Source: Pezicula radicicola (lineage: Eukaryota; Ascomycota; Leotiomycetes; Helotiales; Dermateaceae). Taken from it: 64,000 bases of DNA. How positions within the stretch are numbered: the stretch's first letter is position 1; every line of letters begins with the position of its first letter. A program made the translations under genes and the position numbers. Location: contig PDUO01000021.1 of assembly GCA_003008705.1 (NCBI GenBank), positions 932,766 to 996,765 on the forward strand. Direction: 5' to 3'. This document shows positions 34,370-46,210 of the stretch, piece after piece. The notes under the pieces are model-generated. The model was not told the DNA's origin. It made no database searches and saw nothing but the letters and a program-made list of their open reading frames with translations.

Positions 34370-36200
34370 GGTGTGTTGTTGTTGAAGTGAAGTTGAAGTG
34401 CTCGAGAAATTGTTCTGCTTAAGATGTTGGGTTAAGCGAGGTGACGTGACAGGGTGCGAAAAATGAAGCAAAAGGTGAATTGCGGTACGCTTTTAAAAGT
34501 GAGAGGCTGAAGTCGGTTATCGAGTTGGCTACAGTAACTCAATAAGGAACCTAGCGGGTCATTGCCACAGTACCTGCAGTAGATGGCTAAACAAACGCGA
34601 TCAAAAGACACCAGTTCAGTATTATCCATTGAAATCAAGATATCGCAGATATTCCATTTTTCAGAATGCTAGAAATAGCCACAGCCTCAACTTTGGCGAC
34701 AGCATATCCACGTAGTCCCTGAAAAATCCCCTCAAGGCCTTCTCAGGCGGTATGAGTCTGGCGCAGTGCTTAAGCTGGAGTCCACATAAAACTGACTTTG
34801 AGCACGGCACAAGATTCCAGCTCGCCTAATCTGAGGCATTCGTAGCGTCTTAGTTGATTTGATATACATACTCTAAAGCAATTATGTTTTCCTGTTAATT
34901 CTATCCAGCTGTAGAAGTGAAAGTACAATCTACCTTCAAGTTGTCCTAAGCTCTTCACCAAGACTATTTTTTTAGCATTGAGTTGGAAGGAGATGGCAAT
35001 TTTACTTACAAAGCGCAATCCCAGCTTACTGGGGCAACCAAAGTCAACGGTATACTTCCATAGTACCTTAATAGTACCGCCAAATACAACCATATATTGT
35101 GTACCTGTGATTCGAGCCTAGCCCAGGCTGGCCTTGCGATCAGGGACATTGAGATTCACCTCCTCGCGCGCTCGCTTATTTAAGCGAGTCACAGCAACTA
35201 AGGTGGAAACTAGCATATAAAAAAGAACAAAATAGAGCCTAAACCCACATCTTCAAGACTTCAAGCTGATCCCCCAAGAAGGCCTAAAAAAATATAGTTC
35301 TCAGAGGCAAAACTCCAAGTCGCTTGTAGGGGGATAGAACGTACACACTACAAGGACTCTTAGAAACACCTCTCATTCGAGGGTTTTAAAGCAAGGCGAG
35401 AAGGTACCGATTGTTATAATTTTTCCGAAGTACTCGCTCTCAAACCCAATGGGGGAATGGAACACCAACAACCACTGGGGAGGAGATCTCATGTTTGCTT
35501 AACTTTTTTCTAAATTGGGTTATAAACCATATCCCGTGTCACAATCACAACCAGAATTTTTTGTCTACCTATCACATGACTACGCACTAGTCAACACCTC
35601 AGTGGTAACTGTTTCCAACTAATTATAATTACAATTCAACATGCATAACAACGTATTAGTATGACTTTTCTTGCCTTAGCCAGTCAAGTCATAGAAAATT
35701 GCTGCCCTATCTAGACCAAATCATTACCACTGACAAGCAACAGTTAAAAATGTATTAAGTATATTCAGATGACGTTTTTGTGAGCTTTGATTAGATATTT
35801 GGACCAAGTCAGCCCGTCAAATTAAGTGAGTTACTCAAATTAAGTGTGTCACTTGAGGAGAAGACCTTGTGGTCCTATGTTAGATACGTTACACAATCGA
35901 GTGGTATATAAAACAATCTATGGCATAAGAAGGCAGCAATATTTGGCAGCTTAGTTTAGCGCCATAGAATCTGAACAATATTGGCGAAGTACCGTCACTA
36001 AAACTGGTGCGACCCTTTTTTAGTTGATACAAAAGAAGTGACTAGATATAAACACTCAGCTTAATTAGTGGTTTTGTCTTACCAAGATCTTGGGTGAAAG
36101 ATAAAAGCTGAAGATACCATACCTTCTGGAGTCACACAGCATTGATGCACCAAATTGAATTGTAATAAGTAATGATTCTACATTAGAACGCACAGACCCA
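34370..36200. other. Gene-poor, AT-rich region with short repeats
   Basis: About 1.8 kb without a supported gene. It contains a perfect 8-bp inverted repeat (35171-35188, CTCGCTTA-TT-TAAGCGAG) and an 18-bp tandem duplication at 35817-35852. Reading all frames gave only broken, stop-rich stretches. Composition and the neighbouring SDR pseudogene suggest RIP-affected or decayed DNA. Confidence 0.45.
35817..35852. repeat. 18-bp tandem duplication
   Basis: TCAAATTAAGTGAGTTAC followed directly by TCAAATTAAGTGTGTCAC (two mismatches). Related TCAAAT(C/T)AAG units occur at 21470 and 45734; see findings. Confidence 0.85.
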
Positions 36201-37091
36201 TCACTTTTCCTCAACATCACCGCTAAGATTAATGTCCTTATTCCTCCTGTCATTCTTATCGGAAGTCTTCACCTTATTCCCAAGTTCCTAAGCACTCTCA
36301 GCCAAGAGTACAACCTAACTGAGGATCCTTCATAACAGCAAACTTATACGTAGCCCTAGCTGCCTTCAAAGCATCGTCAGTCCCAGTTCAATACAGTTTC
36401 TCTAAGGGCTTCCCTAACGTCCATGTAGTAATACGCTGGATATTTTTATTCGGGAAAATGCATCGAATATCCTGCGAAGTCTATTCTTAACCCACCTAGT
36501 CCAATGAAAGTAAACACGATGCCAGTGTCAGATTGAAGTCCCTTGGAAATTGACTAGGTGAACCCTTCAATAGCCCATTTACTTACACGATAGCTAGCGA
36601 AGAGCGTAACTCAATTTGTCCACTGACACTGGCAACATTTTGTAGCACACCTATTCTATTTCTATTAACACCCGAGCATTCATTAATAGTGGGCTTTGCT
36701 CTCGCATAACAGCCATAGCTTTTCTTGTCACTGAACCCAATCCAAAGAATATATCCTCGAATTAGCTTCTAATATGGTCTTCAGTGATTACCTCCGCAGC
36801 ATCAGACAAGTCATATCTAGCATTATTCACAACAACATCGGTACGGGAGGGTTTATCCAAAGTTATTTTTAAGGAAATATCAACATATCTAGGAGGAGAT
36901 ATATCGAGATTGATGGCGAAGAAGTATCAACTTAGTGTCAGCCATAGAACACCAGGCGAAATGTTGGAGATCCCGACCTTTTCAGACGCCCCTTAGGACT
37001 TGAGAGTCTCAAGGTTCATCGCCGTTACTACAACACTATCTCCATTATCTAGCACTATATGCACGAGGTTTTCACCGAAGACTGTACTCAT
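36201..37091 (-). pseudogene. RIP-like short-chain dehydrogenase/reductase pseudogene
   Basis: On the minus strand, from an ATG at 37091, the recognisable blocks of a classical SDR appear in order but with stops and frame changes: ENLVHIVLDNGDSVVVTA, RTDVVVNNARYDLSDAAE (normally NNAG), an EDHIRS-stop-FED segment, FFGLGSVTRKAMAVMRE, NVASVSGQIE, SYRVSKWAIEGFT (active-site YxxxK kept), IGLGGLRIDFAGYSM, AARATYKFAVMKDPQLG and GNKVKTSDKNDRRNKD. At least one stop is TAA where relatives have CAA (Gln), and NNAG has become NNAR. Both changes are C-to-T type on one strand, as RIP makes. The gene is dead; the original substrate is unknown. Confidence 0.75.
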
Positions 37092-37929
37092 TTCTGTGGT
37101 GAAAACATACGAGGCACTGTACGTGTAATGATATGACGTTGTGATTGAACGAAAGGTTGCCAGAACCTCGTACTTGTTTTACATAACCACAATAACTAAA
37201 TCACTTGATGCCAATAACGTTGAGCAATGACGCCGAGATATTTCATCTTAAAACTCAGAAAAAACCATCCTCCCGCTCTTCCTTGTGCTAAACTTATTGC
37301 TCCCGAAGAAATGTGCTCGTGGTCTGGACTCGTCATTAGCTCGAGCTTGAAGCGACGAGCAGCATGAAAACTCTGGAAACACACATGAACACCAGGGAAC
37401 TGAGCTGAACTGTTCCGAGAATGAAGTGGAGCAAGATGGTAAAGAATTAACCTAACTAATCTGTTAAATTCCATGCGATCATCCTAGCTAGACTTCTCGA
37501 AGATGAGATATGTTTTGAAGTAGAATGACGAGTAGCCGAGAGAAACTCGCATAAGGTAGTTCTCACAACTCACTTTACCACATCACCATGCAGGCATACT
37601 TTGCCCAGAAAAACAAGCCAGGATTGGCCCCAAAAACTACAGCGGAATTCTTCCCCATAAAGATGACCAACAGCCCCTCAAAAAGTTGCAAACAATGCTA
37701 ATAAGAGTTACAACACATCATACTTCGTTCACTCACCCCGCATCATTGCGGGGCAATTGACTTTCAACTCCACCCCCAACCCGGGATCTCCGTTCCTTCC
37801 AACCGTTATATATTTGAATAATAGCATCTTCAGAAACTTCCTTTTCGTGTAACTAAACTCTTGAATATTTTTTTCAAACAGTATTTTAATCTAGCACAAA
37901 GTCGATATCTAGACTCCGCAATCGTTAAA
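37092..37929. other. Intergenic, upstream of the cyclase gene
   Basis: No supported gene. A 92-codon minus-strand frame (37474-37196) has no recognisable domain. AT-rich, with the promoter of the cyclase-family gene at its right end. Confidence 0.4.
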
Positions 37930-39071
37930 ATGCGTGCTCAAGACCTCCCCGGTTTCAAATCCCTACCCGCCGTACAAGGCATGCCACCAGGAACAGCATG
38001 GGGCCTCTGGGATAAAAACGGAGAAAGAGATAACTACGGATCCCTTAATCTTCTAACCCCAGAAAACACACTCGAGGCTCAAAAAGAAATACGTTCAGGG
38101 AAAAGCGTAGCTTTAAAGTAAGCAATCCAATCTCTAACTCTTCACAAAACTTCACTGATATCTGGCTATAGCTGGAATCAAGAATGTGTACACGAACCAG
38201 GATTTGCAAGAGAAAAACCAACACACACATTCAAAGATCTAACACCATTGGGAATAGTAGCTTATGATGATCTAATCCATATCAATACGCAAAGTGGAAG
38301 TCAATGGGATGGATTCCGTCACTGGGCTCATCAAGAAACAAGACTTTATTATAATGGTCTCCAGCACGAAGAGATATCTGACCCTAAACATCACGAGAAG
38401 AATGGAATCCACAGTAACTCCCCTTCCCCACACCCTCCCATTTCCCCTTCCCTCAAATTCTAACAATCCCAAAAAGACTGGACCAAACGCGGTGGAATAG
38501 TAGGTCGAGGAGTTCTTATCGACTACGTTTCATATGCAGCGAAACACAATATAACTTACAGCCCGACAACTCGACACGAAATAACCATTCAAGACATCGA
38601 AGTTATAGCAACTGAGCAAAACGTGACTTTCAAGCCGGCCGATATCTTAATTATTAGATCCGGGTGGGTGAAATGGTATAACGAGGCTAAGGATGATGTG
38701 AGAGTCAAGTTTGCGAGGGATGGACATGAGCATGTTGGGTTGGCTGGGAATAGAGAGTCAGTTGAATGGTTGTGGAACCATCATTTTGCTGCCGTAGCGG
38801 GGGATGCTGTTGCTTTCGAAGCGTGGCCACCGAAAGCTCCATACTGTTGGTTGTCCCGTCCATTCTGCCTGAAATACTTGACTAACAGAGCCAAGGCATC
38901 CATGATCATTGTCTGGCTATGTGGGGAACACCAATTGGCGAGCTTTGGAACCTCGAAGAGTTGGCAGAGGTTTGTGAAAGGGAGCAAAAGTATAGTTTTT
39001 TCCTTACAAGTGCCCCGTTAAATGTACATGGTGGGGTTGCAAGTCCACCTAACGCTTTGGCAATACTTTGA
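37930..39071 (+). CDS. Cyclase-family protein (PF04199, kynurenine formamidase-like fold)
   Basis: Exons 37930-38117, 38172-38413, 38477-38845, 38896-39071 (324 aa). Typical blocks: PGTAWGLWDKNGERDNYGSL, LNLLTPENTLEAQKEIRSGK, DLIHINTQSGSQWDGFRHWA, NWTKRGGIVGRGVLIDYVSY, FKPADILIIRSGWVKWYNEA, VAGDAVAFEAWPPKAPYC, MWGTPIGELWNLEELAE and FFLTSAPLNVHGGVASPPNA. The metal-binding histidine motif of the fold (QWDGFRHWAHQE) is present; the family includes hydrolases such as kynurenine formamidase. The fungal branch has no proven substrate. The third intron uses GTTGGT...CCAAG, selected because only it keeps CIHDHCLAMWG in frame. Confidence 0.85.
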
Positions 39072-39155
39072 GAAGCAGAGTTTGGTCCTATAATGTACAT
39101 TTTGTCAACTATACATGTCTCTACAATATCTAAACACATCGGCCATATCATACAA

Positions 39156-41052
39156 CTATTTCTCCTGTACTTTGGTAATTTCAGCTGGACCTGCAGCTTC
39201 TTCCCGTGGAGCATCTTGGCCCAAGCCCACAACGTTCCTTAGGCTTCCGAATGCGAGAACATCACTGATTCTGCTGGCACCAGTAAGCAGCATACATAGC
39301 CTGTCGATTCCGCAACCCCATCCTCCAGTAGGAGGAAGTCCCCACTCTAAAGCCTCAAGATAGCTCTCGTCAACAACAGCTCGGTTCTCAGCGTCTCGCC
39401 ATTTGCCTTGTTGTACAAATTTATCCCTCTGCGCAAATGGTGAGTTTTCCTCCTCGTACATATTTGCAATCTCACGGTGATCGATAAAAAGTTCCGCCCG
39501 AGCCGAAACTACTTGCTTAGTTGTAGGATCAACGAATGACTTGGACAATGGTGCCATGCAGGCTGGGTGATGCATGATGAAAGTCGGTTTATCGCAATGA
39601 TTTTCGATATATATGGACGCTAATTTGTCCAAGAGTCGGGGGAGGGTCGGAGATGAGGGAATAGGTAGTGAGTGGTCGTTAAAAAGAGAAATGATTCTTT
39701 CTGCAGCATCTTTAGCAGAAAGATCTGGGAGGCTATGGCCAAGGGCTTGTTCTATAGCAGGTATAAACTCAATGCGTTTGAAGGGCGCTCCAAATAGCTT
39801 GGCATCCAGCTCGGGGAGGGCAGATAAACGTGTCTCCCGGAGCAAATTGACATGCCGAACCAGACTCAACACCATCCGCTCAGTCATAGAAATTAGGTCT
39901 TCCAAGTCTGCGAAAGACTTATAAAACTCACAGGTCGTGAATTCAGGGTTGTGCGTAGCATCAAGGCCTTCATTTCGGAACGCTGGTCCAATTTCAAAGA
40001 CCCTGTCCATGCCCCCTAGCACCAGACGTTTGAGCCATATTTCAGGAGCAATTCTGAGAGCTAGCTGCTTCTCTGAAAATTCGGTCGCCGAAGTTGTAAA
40101 AGGCCGTGCTATAGCGCCGCTAGCACCATCAGCAACTATAGGGGTTTGGACTTCCATAAACTCGTCTTTTATGAGGAAATCACGCAGATGCTGAATGATG
40201 TGGGAGCGCGCTCGTATTGTATGCGATGACCTGTCGTTGACTAAGAAGTCTGCATGCCGATTTCGAATTCGAGTAGCTCCATCATCTAACTTCGTTGGGT
40301 GCATTACTAAACTGGGTGATAGCAATGTTGGGAGTTCCTCTGCTTGTACCGATAGCTCTCCTCGGGTTGTTCGAACTGGATTGCCCTGGATTGCTGCAAA
40401 ATATGAGACCAAGTCCAGCGTTTAACAAATTCAAAGACTCACAGATTATATCACCGCGTCGGAATATGTGGTAAAAATTGCTGAACGTTTCACGGGTCAC
40501 GCCCTTTGCTTCAAGGTTCGAAAAGCTGCAAACAGCTTGGACTCGATGCCCATCCTGTATGATATCCAGGAATACAAGTTTTGAACTAGATATCCGTACT
40601 GAGTGTAGCCTCCCTCGAACAACAACGGTCTCATCCCATTTTTCTCCCGGCTGTATATGAGCAAATTGCCCTTTGAAGGCTGCGCAGCTTATTGCTCTCT
40701 TGTCACTTTTGATCCTCGGGTATACTAAGGCATGTGCAGCTTTCAATTCACGCACACGCTGTTCTAAAGCTGCACCAAGAATTTGAGCTTCATTGATAGC
40801 ATTCGTACGATCAGCATGGCCCTCCTTCACATTGGCATCCTTGGGCTTTTTCTCATGCCTTGCAGCTTCAGTATGCATGCTACGGTATACAGCGTGGAAC
40901 TCCTTGAGTATTTGATTCTGCAGGCATTGTCGATGCGCCGCTCTTGACTGTACTGTTGTCGCATAGAACCGTAAGTATGCAGATCTGCTCGCCGGCTTAA
41001 GATCTTTGCAGAGGTAGGGCCGCAGGAAGCGCAGGCCTTGATTAGCACTCAT
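39156..41052 (-). CDS. MSK1: Mitochondrial lysyl-tRNA synthetase
   Basis: Class II aminoacyl-tRNA synthetase charging mitochondrial tRNA(Lys). Exons 41052-40443 and 40393-39156 (615 aa). The first ~40 residues are Arg/Ser-rich without acidic residues apart from one Asp, like a mitochondrial presequence (GLRFLRPYLCKDLKPASRSA). The OB-fold anticodon-binding domain (VVVRGRLHSVRISSSKLVFL, GDIISIQGNPVRTTRGELSV) precedes the catalytic core: RARSHIIQHLRDFL (motif 1), FRNEGLDATHNPEFTTCEFY (motif 2) and GWGCGIDRLCML (motif 3). The phase-1 intron falls between GDII and IQGNP. The long insert and presequence distinguish it from the cytosolic enzyme. Confidence 0.93.
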
Positions 41053-41598
41053 CCTATCATGATATTGTTAGCCAATTGCATATCGACCATAATGATGAAA
41101 GTCGTGGGAAGTTTTAAGGAGCTGTCAGATAATGAGAGTTTATGATCAACCACCCGAAAGGTGTCAGTCGCAACGGTTCTAATGTTATAAAGGTATCATC
41201 ATGTAGGAGGAGAAGGAATTGGAATGATGAAGAAGCAGCTTACGGATCAAAGAATTGCCTCAGTGAGTGACATTGAAGCTGCTTTTTGTGAGAAGAAAAA
41301 AAAAAGATGAATAATGAAGAAAGTCGTGCGATGCTGGCGGACGAAGAAAAATGTCTGCAGGGGTTGTAGCTTAGCGTTCCCTTCCTTTCCTTTCCTTCCG
41401 TCAAGGCTCTCGGCTCCGGCTCAAGCTCCAGAATTTTGAAAGAGGTATCATAGCCAAGGCGGACAGACAGCGCGAGTCGAAATAAATTCACCAAACCCAT
41501 CATCTCATCATCTTCTTATCTTCCCATCTTCCCATCTACACCCACTCTCTGCCCGAATCTCCATCCTCTCTACACCAAATACCAAATCAACCGCAATC
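41053..41598. other. Divergent promoter of MSK1 and TIM10
   Basis: About 550 bp between two nuclear genes for mitochondrial proteins transcribed apart. No gene seen. CTTTCC/TTCC-rich tract at about 41,380-41,400. Confidence 0.45.
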
Positions 41599-41949
41599 AT
41601 GTCCATGTTCGGACTCGGTCGCCCCCAGCCCTCTTCGGAGCAGAAGATTGAGGCTGCCATGCAAGAGATGGACCTTATCACAGACATGTTCAACAAGTAG
41701 GTCAAGCTTACAAGGCAAAACTAATCAACGTGGCTAATTAATGGTAGACTCACACAAGCTTGCACCAAGAAATGCATACCCAAAGACTACCGTGAAGGAG
41801 AACTCAACAAAGGCGAAAGTGTCTGTCTTGATCGGTGCTCCGCCAAGTTCTTCGAGGTGCAGATGAAGATTTCGGATTTATTACAAAAGGAGGCCGCAGC
41901 CAAGGGAGGTGCTGGTGGAGGTGGAGGTATGGGCTTTGGTGGTTTCTAG
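41599..41949 (+). CDS. TIM10: Tim10, mitochondrial intermembrane space chaperone
   Basis: Small TIM protein that forms a hexameric chaperone with Tim9 and escorts carrier proteins across the intermembrane space. Exons 41599-41696 and 41748-41949 (99 aa). The twin CX3C motif is clear: CTKKC and CLDRC, spaced 16 residues apart. The N-terminus ([20 protein letters not shown]) and [19 protein letters not shown] match Tim10. A Gly-rich tail ([14 protein letters not shown]) ends it. The intron splits the Lys codon before LTQACTKKC. Confidence 0.95.
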
Positions 41950-42296
41950 ATGATGTATATGGGTATATTAGGGAAAGTGGAGAGTTTGGGAAGGCCCTTT
42001 CAGATCATTGTATTACTGCAGGATGCATGGGCATATTTCTCCCGCCTGACGAGAGAGCTTCTGGAGATGATAATGTTGTGGCATGGAAAGCGGTACCTGG
42101 CCATCTCGCCCACATGGTACGTTATGTAACAAAAAGTTGTATGAACAAAAAAGAACAAAAAGGCGTTCGTCCACTCTAATCAACTTCCTAACGACCAACG
42201 TGTATTATCCTATGCTATGATACCTTGTAAATGCCTGATGGGTATGCCCAAACGCCCCGCTAATAATGCTTCAATCGCTCAAAGTTAAAATGGCTG
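41950..42296. other. Intergenic between convergent TIM10 and STB6-like genes
   Basis: Only 3' regions; nothing recognisable. Confidence 0.5.
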
Positions 42297-45139
42297 TCAT
42301 TGGGGACGGGTAACCAGGGTCGATTTTGGAGGACCCGTCCCAATACCAGTAACAGAGCGCACTACCCAATGAGCCCAGCTTTCAGTCTTGAGCTGCGTCT
42401 CCAGTTCTCTCGCCCGAGCCTCTAAGTCATCCACCTGCCTTTCAAATTGAGCTACCCCATCCTCCACATCTTGCACCTTGGAAACGAGGCCATTGATCTC
42501 GTACTCCAACTTTGCCCCAAGCATATCAATGTCTTTAATTGACTCGGTGATGTGGTTGCGCTCTTCCCCAAGCATATCTCGCGAGCTTTGCTTTATTGCT
42601 TGATATGTCTGCATCAGTTGGTAGTATAAGCTCTGTAACTCATCCTGATCCCGACCTGCTTGGTCGTCTATGGCCACTACGCCATCAACCTTGCTTTCTA
42701 CCCAGGAACCAATGCCAGTCCGGAGAGTTGAAATGGCCTCAAACATGTGTTTGTAGTCTTCCGCAATGCATTTCTCTCTCTGAAGAGCGGCCCAAGTATC
42801 GCTTTCGTCTCCATTATCTTCCAAAACGCCAATTGGTTCCCATTCAAGGATAGCCTCTTCTGCATCACTAAATGACATTTGACGAGGCCACCAGTTTTCA
42901 TTTCGAGGCTGTTTTGAGGCGGAACTACCTGGTATACTATGACGGCGGTGAAGGAGAACCTCAAAGTTATTGGGATCGCGTTCTGCTTCCAACAACGGGC
43001 AATCAAGATCACCATCGCCATAGAGTGACCCAGCTACAGATGGTTCGTTAGCGACTAAATCGCGGCGTATCTCTTTTGCTTGCGCAACCCAGCGAGCATC
43101 TGCTTCAATATCTTCCTCAGTCGGCTCTGTTTGAATATCAATAATCGGTATGCTTATTTTTGACTCGTCAGGTTGGGGCGACTCAGAGTCTCGCAGGATG
43201 CCCGCTGAAGCAATATTAGACGCTGTGGCAATACCAGAAGCCAAAGTCTTATCCTTTCGGTGGCCATTTTGATACTCGTCGGGCTTATTCTTCCAAGTGA
43301 AGGCTTTGGTGACCATTGTTGGGCTGGTAGCCCCAGCATCTAAAGTACCAGCACCGGTCGGACCGAAGAAGACGCTGAACCGATTCTCTTCAGCTCCTTC
43401 GTCTTTCGAGTGCTTGCTAGCATGACCACGTAGCCCCACTGCATCCTTGATTCGGCCGAAGCCAGACCTGGCATCACTCATTTTTCCTGTAACGCTTTTG
43501 AAGACAGCTTTCCGTAGTTGTACGTCTTTATCGTTAGGGCTTTCGAGAACACTCGTCGAGGAACCAGGAGCTCGGTTTGAGTAGACGGCATTGGGACTCT
43601 CTCTCCTAGACTGATCAATGTCCTCTTCTCGTGGAACAGATCCATTCCGTTTATGGGACCACACATAACCTCCATGGTCATCTTTGCTAAAAGTTAAGTT
43701 GCTCATCTCCGTCTCTGCCTTGCCGAAATGGTCGCCTGTAGGGGCGCCTCTCCGTGACTTGCCGTACCACAGCCATTTTGATCTCTCGCCATGAACAAGA
43801 GTTACAAATCTGTCGATGTCAAGAGTTTCGATGTCGCCAATGCCCGCTTTATCACGTCCGCCAACCATGCCCATCACCATTTCTCCTCCCTTGCCACTGA
43901 GTTCGGCGACGGTAGATTTGACGGCTTTCGGCACAGCCCATCCCTCACCAGCCGCAGCTTTTGCAGTAACTCTGTGCAGACGATGAAGAGTATGACGGTC
44001 TAATCTCCTTGTGCGTTCTAACTTCTGGGATTTTTGGAAGTAAGCTATTCCGCGCTTCAGGCTGAAGATATCGAACGCGTCCTTGGCTACTGGTGCTCCA
44101 TAGTAGTTTAGCCGGTTCCTAGCACCCATCAGTAAGCCAAGGAGGGCTGATACGGTTGTAGGTCCCAGTATCCCATCTGTTGGCTCAATGTTGTAATAGT
44201 CGGATCCAATCTCGGTCCACCAGTCATTGACGGCTTTTTCAGTGATATCGCATAGAAGACCGTCAGCGTATTCCTGTTCTAGCCGGCCAAACATCATCAA
44301 CGCTACCTGACAAAGCTTGACCAGTTCAATAACCGAGCCATAAAGGCCTATACGATCACTGGTTTTGTAAAGTTGGTGGAACTTGGCTTGCGTAGCACCC
44401 GCAGGTGGGGAGAGGCTCATCCCAGACCGCCCAGAGCATCCCAATCTCTTCAGATCCTCATTCACAATGAAGTCTTCCCTGTGTTTCCTCACATCTCCGT
44501 CCGGGACGGGAATAACCGTTAGTGCGGACGGGAAACTGCTGAGGTTCGTAACCATGAGCATTCCAAGCGGAGTTTCTTTTGGTCTGGCGTGAAATTGAGA
44601 TATCGCCTTGAAATATACACGAAGCCTCGGTGACCAGGTACTTTCGTCCGCAGGAATTCCCAGTACTCCTACCATCACCGAATGGCTCTGGTCACCTGTG
44701 TATGTAGTGATGATAAACGTTGGGTGGACTCGTGAGCAAGCCCATTGCTCGACCAGGTACAGCTCGTAACCCGTCAGCCGTCCGCGACGCTCTATCACCA
44801 CGGTTGAAGGGTCATCTTCGAGATACCTACGGACTAGAGTTAGCGACATGGAGGTTCAGGTTCCCACTCAATGGGAACTCACCGAAAGGCCACAGGATCA
44901 GCGAAGACAAAGTGCCTCCGCTGGGGACTGTTTGGTGCAGTATTAGCAGGAGGATGTTTCAAGGGAGTCATTGCAGGTTGCGCAGATTGAGGTTGCGGTT
45001 GAGATTGAGATTGAGCAGCATTGTTGCTGTTGGGCGTTGGAAGAGCGCTGCGCTGAGAAGCTTGTCTCGAGAGGGTCAAAATGTCTTCTCGGTGCATAGA
45101 CGGATCTAAACCCTGCGGAAAAGTAAAGCGCGAAGACAT
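42297..45139 (-). CDS. STB6-like (Sin3-binding protein family) large protein
   Basis: Exons 45139-44883 and 44826-42297 (928 aa). Gln/Pro-rich head, then the conserved N-terminal domain: FVFADPVAFR, YLEDDPSTVVIERRGRLTGY, YLVEQWACSRVHPTFIITTY, TGDQSHSVMVGVLGIPADES. A conserved middle region follows, with NEDLKRLGCSGRSGMSL, KTSDRIGLYGSVIELVKLCQ, YNIEPTDGILGPTTVSALLG and DAFDIFSLKRGIAYFQKSQK. A long disordered centre precedes a C-terminal coiled coil (about residues 760-900, heptads of Leu/Glu/Lys). From memory this matches the fungal STB6/STB2-like N-terminal domain; yeast Stb2 and Stb6 bind Sin3. Whether it works with a histone deacetylase complex here is inference. Confidence 0.8.
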
Positions 45140-45733
45140 TACTTATTGTGTCAGGCTGGTGGAGGAAAGCAGCAGACTATGCAAACCTCGAAATCGTGGT
45201 CCCCCTGTCAATAGTGACGTCGGCGATGCTCACAGGTTGATGCTGCCACATTGTCTGCAGGGAAATGCTGACGCTGACATTGACATGTGAAGAGAGCAGG
45301 TTGTTCTGGTTGCAAATTGGCCTGTGAGCTTCCAGAATGTCCCCAATGCGATTAAGCTGGTTTCGAAACAAACCACGGACGGAAGGGACTGATCTTGCAC
45401 TCCTGGCCTCTTGGTGCTTGTGCTGTCTCAAACCAGGCCAACTGCTGAATGGGAAGGGAACCAGGGCAAGCACGGCTAACTTTAACGCCTTACATTTACA
45501 TTCCCGTCCGTACCTAGTGGATCACGAAAACCCCGTAGCCTTGCGCTGCGCCTCGAGAAGCTTGATTCCCACGGGTCCTATCAGCGCTGGACAACGCCAA
45601 GCTTGGTTGGGTGGCTCCAGTGGGCCTGGGGCTGGTCACACTGGAGACCTTGATTTACCGTCCGAAGTACCGGTAGTGATAGATGTACTGTACGCTGCTG
45701 TAGCTGCTGCTATGAATGAGATATAACTCCGAC

Positions 45734-45769
45734 TCAAATCAAATGACTTGCCCAAATCAAGTGAGAGAT
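45734..45769. repeat. 18-bp repeat units, diverged pair
   Basis: TCAAATCAAATGACTTGC and CCAAATCAAGTGAGAGAT abut with the same 18-bp period as 35817-35852. Confidence 0.6.
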
Positions 45770-45923
45770 GTCTGCTCAAATCTACAGTAGCAAGTTACAC
45801 AGATTATTAAACGAATTTCCTTAGATCAATCAGAAAAGGTACTGACCGGTCTACCTTACCTATTCAAGTCAGCTAATACTGGTCACGATACCGTCCGAGT
45901 CTGACTTCACGTGGTCATGTATT

Positions 45924-45946
45924 ATTGTAGCACCGTGCCTGTATCA
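45924..45946 (+). repeat. Dispersed 23-bp word, copy B
   Basis: ATTGTAGCACCGTGCCTGTA followed by TCA, matching copy A at 21632-21654 at 20 of 23 positions. Confidence 0.5.
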
Positions 45947-46210
45947 CTCACTCATGGCCGAGACTCTGCCGCCCGCCGACATCGAACATTGGATCATGAC
46001 GACCTATTCAGACAGACGTCACATTACAACACAACACAACCAGACGAGTCAGACGTACTAGCCAAAAAGCCTACCATGAATCCGTGAATCTGACTACCCA
46101 AGAGGCCATCGAAAGCCCTCGCGGAACGAGGCCTTACCCGCATCAACAGGACTAGCCTTTGAGAGTTAACAACCACCATCACCAACGATCCATCTGGGTG
46201 TTTTGCAGTC

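Larger units (their letters stand above)
45140..46210. other. Divergent intergenic region with dispersed repeat copy
   Basis: About 1.07 kb between the STB6-like gene and RMD5. Contains the 18-bp units (45734-45769) and the 23-bp word (45924-45946) shared with 21.47-21.65 kb. Open frames here (45337-45726 plus, 45473-45177 minus) lack domains. Confidence 0.45.

Noticed and set aside
36201..37091. Functional short-chain dehydrogenase gene
   Set aside because: Several stops and frame changes interrupt it; splicing cannot remove them all.
37196..37474. 92-codon minus-strand ORF
   Set aside because: No recognisable domain; it lies in AT-rich DNA beside the pseudogene.
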